64,000 nucleotides of DNA, from the NCBI RefSeq assembly GCF_029761915.1, contig NZ_CP121695.1:3749501-3813500 (forward strand), given 5' to 3'. The stretch's first letter is position 1. Each line of letters opens with the position of its first letter. The notes below the pieces were generated by a model. It searched no databases and was not told the DNA's origin. It was given only the letters and a program-made list of their open reading frames with translations. A program made the position numbers and the translations under genes. The DNA is from Bradyrhizobium sp. CB1650. Its GTDB lineage: Bacteria; Pseudomonadota; Alphaproteobacteria; Rhizobiales; Xanthobacteraceae. Shown in pieces: positions 59,269-64,000 of this stretch.

Positions 59269-59467
59269 TACGGCATCTAGTGCTCGTTTCGCATATACGG
59301 ACTGTTCTCCGTGACCAGAAGCAGAGACGGATCGGATTTCGGCACCGCTCTGGGGTCAACGGCGAATTTCGGCAGGACCGCCTTACAGATACTCGCGATC
59401 AGAGCGATTGAAGACAAAGCGCCGCGGCCCCTTCCGCTTCGCGTTAGGACCAAAGCGCACGCCGCCT

Positions 59468-60637
59468 CTAGTTCCGGCCCTGTGGGAGCGAATGCTCGAG
59501 GAAGAAACGCAGCATTTCCCTCGTCGCATCCGGCCCGTCCGGATCGGTGTAGGAGCCGGCGGGGCTGCCTCCCGACCATGCGTGTCCGGCTCCATGGATT
59601 TCCCAGTGCTCGAGGATTCCGCGTCCGCCGGCGTCGACATGGACTGTGCGGGTGTAGGCATACCCTCCCGGTACCTGTCCGCGATGCGACTTCACCGTCG
59701 TGCTCGTCCTGCCGATGGACTGCCGGACAATTCGACCCCCGTTTTTCGAATGCACCGTGGTGTCGCGATCGCCATGGAAGACGATCGTCGGAATGGGCGG
59801 GCCGTCGTCCGGCATGGCCTCGGACCCGCCGCCTTGCTTCATGGCGATCAGCGCGGAGGGAAGGTCGCTGGCGGCCCCGCAGGCCAGTCCGGAATGAACG
59901 CCGATGGCTGCGTACAGATCGCCGTAACTCGATCCCATGACGGCGGCGGCCGCGGCCCCGGCCGACAGTCCGGCGACGTAGACGCGATTTGGGTCGACCG
60001 AATGCTCGCGCATGATCTGGCGGGTGATCCCGGCGATGAGCGAGGGTTCGCCTCCGCCGCGTTGCTGGTCGCCCGGACGAAACCAATTCCAGCATTTCGC
60101 CTGGTTCGCTTCGGCCCGCTGCGCGGGATAGGCCACGAAGCAGGTCTGTTCTTCGGCGATGAAGTTCATCCGGGTGCCGGCGGCGAAATCCTCCGGCGAC
60201 TGCGTGCAGCCGTGGAGCATGATCACCAGCGGAATGGCCTGGCCATGATAGCCGCTGGGAATGAAGAGCCGATAGGCGCGGCTTCCGGCGGCGTTGCCAT
60301 AGCTGCCTTCGATGAACCTAGCACCGTCCGGCACGATGTCCGCCATGGACGGCGGGGCGCGCCTCAGCGATCCTCTCAGCCCGAACCCGGGAAGGTTCTT
60401 GGCGAGGTCCGCCGGCGGACGGACCGTGCGTCGCGGCCTCCTCGTCTCTGCGGCATGCGCCTTGGCGTCGATGGTCGGCGGCTCTCTTTCTGTAGGGGCG
60501 GAGAGGTGTGTGGTGGGGGCGGTGACGTCCGGCGCGTTCTCACCCCGAAGCATGCTTTGGAGCAGCGCGGTGGCCTCAACGAGCTGGCCCGAGCGCGTGA
60601 GGCGTGTGGCTTCGCGAACCATATCCAGTTTCAGCAT
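59468..60637 (-). CDS. PHB depolymerase-family esterase
   Basis: The product of about 389 residues has an alpha/beta-hydrolase core of the PHB depolymerase type: YRLFIPSGYHGQAIPLVIML HGCTQSPEDFAAGTRMN (oxyanion HGC), YVAGLSAGAAAAAVMGSSYG (nucleophile Ser near residue 227), a later HGDRDTTVHSKNG and GAGHAWSGGSPAGSYTD (catalytic His). The N-terminal 100 residues are a low-complexity linker without a signal peptide, so it is probably intracellular. AAGGTGAGG precedes the ATG at 60637. The CopG-type gene ends four bases upstream, so they form an operon. Confidence 0.85.
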   Translation of the reverse strand: MLKLDMVREATRLTRSGQLVEATALLQSMLRGENAPDVTAPTTHLSAPTEREPPTIDAKAHAAETRRPRRTVRPPADLAKNLPGFGLRGSLRRAPPSMADIVPDGARFIEGSYGNAAGSRAYRLFIPSGYHGQAIPLVIMLHGCTQSPEDFAAGTRMNFIAEEQTCFVAYPAQRAEANQAKCWNWFRPGDQQRGGGEPSLIAGITRQIMREHSVDPNRVYVAGLSAGAAAAAVMGSSYGDLYAAIGVHSGLACGAASDLPSALIAMKQGGGSEAMPDDGPPIPTIVFHGDRDTTVHSKNGGRIVRQSIGRTSTTVKSHRGQVPGGYAYTRTVHVDAGGRGILEHWEIHGAGHAWSGGSPAGSYTDPDGPDATREMLRFFLEHSLPQGRN

Positions 60638-60641
60638 GGCC

Positions 60642-61061
60642 TCACCTTGTCCTGTCGGCGAGCGCGGATTTGACCGCCGGACTGGCATGCAGGGCTCCTA
60701 GCACGGAGACCGAGGCAATTGTCGCGCGGGCAAGCTCGGGCGTGACGTCGTGGGCGATGCTGGCGAGGCCCAGAACATTGATGCGCAGCATCTCGCCGGC
60801 TCGCCGCGCCGCCTCGAGATCCTCGCGGCTGTAGTTCCGCAACCCGAGGTCCAGGCTCTTTCGGGCCGCGGACTGCTTGACCACGTCGGTGTGACGTTCG
60901 AGCTGGTTGCGGATTGCGGTCCGGATGAAATCGGTGCGATTCGAATAGAACCCTTCCTGCACCATCAAATCGACCTGACCAAGATCGACAAAACCAAGAT
61001 TGATCGTGATTTTTTCGGTGTCGGAGGATTTTGGTCGGATTTCGTGGACGTTGCTGGCCAT
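60642..61061 (-). CDS. CopG/ribbon-helix-helix family regulator
   Basis: The 139-residue product has an N-terminal ribbon-helix-helix: KITINLGFVDLGQVDLMVQE GFYSNRTDFIRTAIRNQLER, then a helical extension LDLGLRNYSREDLEAARRAG EMLRINVLGLASIAHDV. Such proteins bind DNA as dimers; the extension suggests a multimerising domain. It lies directly before the PHB-depolymerase gene and may control it. GGGAAAG precedes the ATG at 61061. Confidence 0.75.
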   Translation of the reverse strand: MASNVHEIRPKSSDTEKITINLGFVDLGQVDLMVQEGFYSNRTDFIRTAIRNQLERHTDVVKQSAARKSLDLGLRNYSREDLEAARRAGEMLRINVLGLASIAHDVTPELARATIASVSVLGALHASPAVKSALADRTR

Positions 61062-61174
61062 CGCTTTCCCATCCATTGGACAACTGTGTGGATGGTATGT
61101 GGATGGGAAATCCTGCGCTTCAAGGCCTGCGCTTACCCGTCTGGGGCGGAAAAGCATAATAGCCGCCGAGTCCC

Positions 61175-61203
61175 TTGACCCATTGTTCGCTGTTTGTTCT
61201 AAT
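61175..61203 (+). promoter_or_regulatory. sigma-70-type promoter
   Basis: TTGACC (61175-61180) and TCTAAT (61198-61203) are 17 bases apart, 27 bases before the ATG at 61230. Confidence 0.5.
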
Positions 61204-61229
61204 CTGCATGTCCAGCCAAGGAGCGAGCC

Positions 61230-61526
61230 ATGGACAACCGCATCAACGAAATTCGTAGAATAATCAGAGCCTTGCGCGTCAGCATGTGCGAGGCCGAATT
61301 CATCATGCACGAACAGATCAACCGCGATGAGGACTGCACCTTCGTTGCCGAGGAGATCATGAAGATGCGCGCCGTCATGAGCGGGCTGGTCCAGGAGCGA
61401 ACCCGCCTCGGCGACAATGAGCCTATCCTTGTACACAGCCTCTTCATCCCCCGTCGACCACCGACACCGCCGCGCATCCGTGTTGCAAAGCGCCGCCTCG
61501 AACCTCCGCAAAGGGAGCGGGCATGA
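61230..61526 (+). CDS. small conserved rhizobial protein
   Basis: The 98-residue product MDNRINEIRRIIRALRVSMC EAEFIMHEQINRDEDCTFVA EEIMKMRAVMSGLVQERTRL G is helical with a basic Pro-rich tail. It is a family seen in Bradyrhizobium without known role. AAGGAG precedes the ATG at 61230. It overlaps the next frame by ATGA. Confidence 0.6.
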   Translation: MDNRINEIRRIIRALRVSMCEAEFIMHEQINRDEDCTFVAEEIMKMRAVMSGLVQERTRLGDNEPILVHSLFIPRRPPTPPRIRVAKRRLEPPQRERA

Positions 61527-61716
61527 CGGGACAACGGCCGGTCTACTTTACGGACATGCAGGACCCTCCAGAATTCCTGAAAGCGCTGCATCATGCGCGC
61601 GAGGCGATCCAAGTCGCCATCGACCAGTACGCCGAGGCGGCTCTCGCAACCGTGAGTTCTTCCTCAACAAGCCCCACAGCATCGGAGGCTCCAGGACGAA
61701 TGCGGATACGCCATAA
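61523..61716 (+). pseudogene. small conserved protein, frameshifted
   Basis: The start MTGQRPVYFTDMQDPPEFLK ALHHAREAIQVAIDQYAEAA is followed, after a one-base deletion near 61647, by NREFFLNKPHSIGG in another frame. That ending is the family's usual C-terminus. In its own frame the product ends at 61723 with a nonsense tail. It overlaps the previous gene by four bases. Confidence 0.6.
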
Positions 61717-61738
61717 GCGTTAGGGACACACGTAAGAA

Positions 61739-61861
61739 ATGGCTACACTGCGCGCCGCTGGCCCCTTTGAGCCGAAGTTCTACGCTGACATTGAGTATCG
61801 CGACATATCGTCTGACGGCTTACTTCGTGCCAGTTCATTTAAGGGCATTTCAGAGAAATAA
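61739..61861 (+). pseudogene. ATP-dependent DNA ligase, C-terminal fragment
   Basis: The 40-residue frame MATLRAAGPFEPKFYADIEY RDISSDGLLRASSFKGISEK matches the end of the OB-fold domain of LigD-type ATP-dependent ligases (A.IEYR..T.DGLLR..SFKG), normally preceded by a nucleotidyltransferase domain. The catalytic lysine part is absent. Confidence 0.5.
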
Positions 61862-61971
61862 TGCTGGCGTGTCAGTGCACGCAGGCAGAAACTGTACATG
61901 CCACCGCGCATCACAGCGGTGATGAGAACGCCAACTCGCGCTCCCGCCAGCCACGACTACAGAGCAGCGCA

Positions 61972-62223
61972 ATGCAACGCCGCCGTTTCAAGCAAGTCCT
62001 TTCCTTTCAAGAACGCCTCCTGAAGTTCGCGCAAGATTCCCGCGAGCAAGCCAAAGCCCTGCCGCCCGGAAAGGAGAAAGACCAGCTTCTAGTCAAAGCC
62101 CGCCAAGCCGATACCGCGGCGCATATTGACGACTGGCTGCATCTCCCGGCCTTCAGCCACCAACTTAGGAACGGCGCCCGCGTAGCCGCGTTTGCAGCTC
62201 ATGTTCTTGCACTGCGTAGTTGA
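61972..62223 (+). CDS. small conserved rhizobial protein
   Basis: The 83-residue product MQRRRFKQVLSFQERLLKFA, then QDSREQAKALPPGKEKDQLL VKARQADTAAHIDDWL, is a helical family widespread in Bradyrhizobium (RRRFKQ..S.EERL......REEAK.LP.G..RD....KARQAETA.H...WL). The last 25 residues do not look like family tails. Function unknown. Confidence 0.6.
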   Translation: MQRRRFKQVLSFQERLLKFAQDSREQAKALPPGKEKDQLLVKARQADTAAHIDDWLHLPAFSHQLRNGARVAAFAAHVLALRS

Positions 62224-62443
62224 TGATTCATTCAACATTGCCTGGGGCTTCCTGGAGAAGTCGGGAGAACTGGGCCAGCCCGACGCGTCGGCAAACATGC
62301 TCCTAGATTCGATACATCAACAAATCCGCATCGGCGAACGCAGGCCGCTAATGATCGCAAACCGGGCGATTTCTGCTTACCGCGAACAGGCTGCAAGAGC
62401 CTGCATTTCACTCCAAACGGACAAGGTCGTATGGATAAGCTGA
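62201..62443 (+). CDS. small conserved rhizobial protein
   Basis: The 80-residue product MFLHCVVDDSFNIAWGFLEK SGELGQPDASANMLLDSIHQ QIRIGERRPLMIANRAISAY R shows a pattern (DDSFN.AW.FLE..GEL..P...S..LL..I......GERR.LM.AN.AI..Y) seen in other small rhizobial proteins. It overlaps the preceding gene by 23 bases. No known role. Confidence 0.55.
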   Translation: MFLHCVVDDSFNIAWGFLEKSGELGQPDASANMLLDSIHQQIRIGERRPLMIANRAISAYREQAARACISLQTDKVVWIS

Positions 62444-62613
62444 CAAAGCGAGGACAGCCGGACCGCAGCAAAATCAACCTGCACGACGATTACGAGGTCA
62501 AGTATTGGACGCATGAACTCGGCATAACCCGCGACCGGCTGAAGAGGCTAATAGATAAAGTCGGTAGTTCAGCCGGTGCCGTGCGTAAGGAGTTGGACCG
62601 CGGAGGACGCTAG
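62431..62613 (+). CDS. DUF3606-domain protein
   Basis: The 60-residue product MDKLTKRGQPDRSKINLHDD YEVKYWTHELGITRDRLKRL IDKVGSSAGAVRKEL fits DUF3606 (GxxDrsrinl.e.yEv.YWt..lGvs...L...V..vG.s...Vr..L), a widespread short helical protein of unknown function. Confidence 0.8.
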   Translation: MDKLTKRGQPDRSKINLHDDYEVKYWTHELGITRDRLKRLIDKVGSSAGAVRKELDRGGR

Positions 62614-62709
62614 GTGGACGAGCGCGTACTGCTTCTCCTCGTCGACCTTGGTCTTGCGGTCTGTTTGTCTGGTCTGATCGCGAGCATTCTAAAGGCGCTT
62701 GAATTTTGA
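62614..62709 (+). CDS. 31-residue membrane peptide
   Basis: A GTG at 62614 with GGAGG seven bases upstream opens the frame VDERVLLLLVDLGLAVCLSG LIASILKALEF, a single hydrophobic segment. It follows DUF3606 with no gap, so coupling is likely. Confidence 0.4.
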   Translation: MDERVLLLLVDLGLAVCLSGLIASILKALEF

Positions 62710-63084
62710 CCGAACGCATTTGCCCGAACCGCCAAGGCCTGGGCTCGGTCTGCGACAATCATCCCAGCCGTCCCTGGAGCGAAAAGGAGGGGCTGTCAGT
62801 GTGGTGCTGGTATGCCGTGCGAGTGCAATAGGACCGATGACACGACTTGCCCGATGTCGAAGGGATCATCGAGGAAGTGGAGGGCGAGCAGAAGAAGACC
62901 CGCCATTGATAGGCCGCGGCGGTCCATTCCTTCGGCTTCGATGATCTCATTTCGAAATCTTCTAGCCGGCCCAACATGGACGACATTGGGAAATTTACAG
63001 GGAGCTCCCTGCGGAGCTTTTCCAACTGAGGCTGCATTCGTTCATTGAAATTGGCTTAGTTCCCCTAGAGGCCAGTGCGCAAAA
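62710..63084. other. stretch without a convincing gene
   Basis: A plus-strand segment near 62850-62910 reads DVEGIIEEVEGEQKKTRH and stops, but has no start codon context. The minus-strand frame 63037-62759 also lacks support. Confidence 0.35.
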
Positions 63085-63148
63085 GTGGACAGAATTGATT
63101 GCCGGTATTTCCTAGGCTCCGACGCTTGGCGATTCCAATACCGCCAAG
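63085..63148. repeat. diverged intergenic repeat, copy 2
   Basis: Aligns with 2426-2492 (ATTGCCGGTATTT, CTAGGCTCC, CTTGG, CCGCCAAG). A strong terminator follows ten bases later, so this copy could be part of a short transcript. Confidence 0.45.
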
Positions 63149-63157
63149 GGACCTCCA

Positions 63158-63200
63158 GCGGCCTCGGCAATGCTCCCCAAAAGTGCCGAGGCCGCTTTTT
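63158..63200 (+). terminator. strong rho-independent terminator without an upstream gene
   Basis: GCGGCCTCGGCA (63158-63169) pairs perfectly with TGCCGAGGCCGC (63184-63195) and is followed by TTTTT. It points on the plus strand, where only the diverged repeat lies upstream. Confidence 0.8.
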
Positions 63201-63214
63201 CGAGACGTCCTACA

Positions 63215-63372
63215 TCAGGCTAATCTGCGAAGCTGCTTGGCGGCCCGCGCCAGCTTCATCCAATCCTCGGCGAGCTTCAGCCACGCTTCTTGATCCAGCG
63301 GGTTGCCCGTGCGATCCGCCTCGCGCACTCCTCGGCTTCTCTCAAGAACCTATCTACATCACTCTCTGGCAT
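63215..63372 (-). pseudogene. small rhizobial protein, one-base frameshift
   Basis: The minus-strand start MPESDVDRFLREAEECARRI ARAT is followed after a single-base deletion by NPLDQEAWLKLAEDWMKLAR AAKQLRRLA and a stop at 63215. Without the shift this is a complete member of a common short Bradyrhizobium family (EAEEC...A..A.NPLDKEAWLRLA.DW.KLA). With it, the first frame ends after 31 residues. Confidence 0.55.
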
Positions 63373-63466
63373 CGCGCTGGGACATTGCGCAACTCGGTAG
63401 CGGGTCCATTCAGATTTTGCGCATTCCGTTGGCCTGCCGCGAGAGAGGCGTCGCGCACAATGGGCT

Positions 63467-63646
63467 TTAGCGCTGGTGTCCTAGACCAATTCCAAGGCCG
63501 CGCGCCTTCTGCCTCAACGAGCCCTCGGACCGTTTCATCAGCTTCGAAATCTTTGCCACTGGGGTGCGGGCTTTGGAATGCGCCTTGAGCAACTTGACGT
63601 CGTCTTTGGTGTACTCTTTGCGCTTGCTCCTCGTCTTCTTTGTCAC
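63467..63646 (-). CDS. small basic conserved protein
   Basis: The 59-residue product VTKKTRSKRKEYTKDDVKLL KAHSKARTPVAKISKLMKRS EGSLRQKARGLGIGLGHQR has a predicted helix-turn-helix (PVAKISKLMKRSEGSLRQKA) and is strongly basic, suggesting DNA binding. It matches a repeated rhizobial family. The start is GTG at 63646 with GGAG nine bases upstream. Confidence 0.7.
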   Translation of the reverse strand: MTKKTRSKRKEYTKDDVKLLKAHSKARTPVAKISKLMKRSEGSLRQKARGLGIGLGHQR

Positions 63647-63761
63647 TTGATGTTCTCCAACGTGATCACGCGCGGGTTAAAGTGATCATGCGAATGCGTC
63701 AAGCAGCTGCACGAAAGGGGGTGGATCGGTCGGCACGCAGGCAGGCGTATCGCCGTGGTGA

Positions 63762-63974
63762 CTACCCCCCTCGACCAACATTCGATGAGGCGTTGTCCAG
63801 CCATCGTCTGGTCGCGTCGTCGCTCCATCCGGGAACCGCGAAGCGCTTCGGTGGATTCGCAGCCGCCTCAGAACGAACGATTGTGGGTTGGCGCGTGCGC
63901 GTATGACGTCCCGTTGCGGCGGTCGTTGAGACGCACAGGATAACCAATAGGCCCAACTTCAAGAGAGAACGCAT
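63762..63974 (-). CDS. small exported protein
   Basis: The 70-residue product has a signal peptide (LLKLGLLVILCVSTTAATG) and a mature part ending RFAVPGWSDDATRRWLDNAS SNVGRGG, a motif (VPGW.D..TR.WLDNAS) seen in other Bradyrhizobium secreted peptides. Function unknown. Confidence 0.55.
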   Translation of the reverse strand: MRSLLKLGLLVILCVSTTAATGRHTRTRQPTIVRSEAAANPPKRFAVPGWSDDATRRWLDNASSNVGRGG

Positions 63975-64000
63975 CGCCGAATTTGCCGTAATCGAGCTAT

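Noticed and set aside
59277..60095. 272-codon minus-strand frame
   Set aside because: It is an Arg-rich alternative frame of the PHB-depolymerase-type gene on the same strand.

Overview
The window is GC-rich alphaproteobacterial chromosomal DNA. Gene content and sequence style point to Bradyrhizobium or a close relative: a Caulobacter-type flagellar cluster with a CckA-like kinase, GGAAC-N16/17-CGTT promoters of the EcfG general-stress type, several HisKA_2 sensor kinases, and many very short proteins typical of that genus. I see no rRNA, tRNA or CRISPR array.

Layout. Positions 1-13.1 kb are an accessory region full of broken genes: the end of an RND pump, an IS21 remnant lying against a cut iron permease, a pyrophosphatase joined to a DUF72 fragment, an oxidoreductase tail, remnants of a molybdenum aldehyde-oxidoreductase operon, and a decayed TniQ-type transposon segment. 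Among them sit apparently intact stress-type genes: a small Lys-rich protein, a DUF2934 protein, a multi-PAS HisKA_2 kinase with its response regulator, and a second membrane HisKA_2 kinase. Three of these units carry good EcfG-type promoters. Positions 13.2-15.6 kb hold an HxlR regulator divergent from an SDR reductase, then a 2-keto-4-pentenoate hydratase-like enzyme.

Positions 15.8-35.9 kb form one flagellar block: flgF-flgG-flgA-flgH (minus), fliL-fliM-DUF6468-motE (plus), a large secreted TPR protein (plus), fliO-fliP (minus), then flgB-flgC-fliE-fliQ-fliR-flhB-cckA (plus). Full TTAA-N7-TTAA CtrA boxes lie before flgB and before the TPR gene. CckA is the kinase that controls CtrA in this class, so the cluster may encode a kinase for its own regulator, and the TPR protein looks like part of the same regulon.

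Positions 36-57.5 kb are mostly core-type genes: a Tim44-domain protein, a lectin-like exported protein, a GST, an isoprenylcysteine methyltransferase-like protein, class I fumarase, a TetR-controlled group (two membrane proteins and a carotenoid oxygenase), a SET-domain methyltransferase, an XRE regulator, a FrnE-type DsbA protein, a FemAB-like acyltransferase, a YeeE/YedE transporter pair, a PQQ dehydrogenase, PilZ and thioesterase proteins, and small exported proteins. Four near-identical 19-bp palindromes tie the TetR gene to its probable targets. Several classes of long palindromic intergenic repeat separate these genes.

Positions 57.5-64 kb return to accessory DNA: tiny genes, terminator hairpins, frameshifted fragments, a DNA-ligase tail, a possible IS110 scrap and one CopG-type regulator/PHB-depolymerase pair. 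The less usual items are the four-site TetR operator set, the SET protein with a histone-H1-like tail, the CtrA-boxed TPR protein, the palindromic insert between fliQ and fliR, and two orphan terminators that may end small RNAs.
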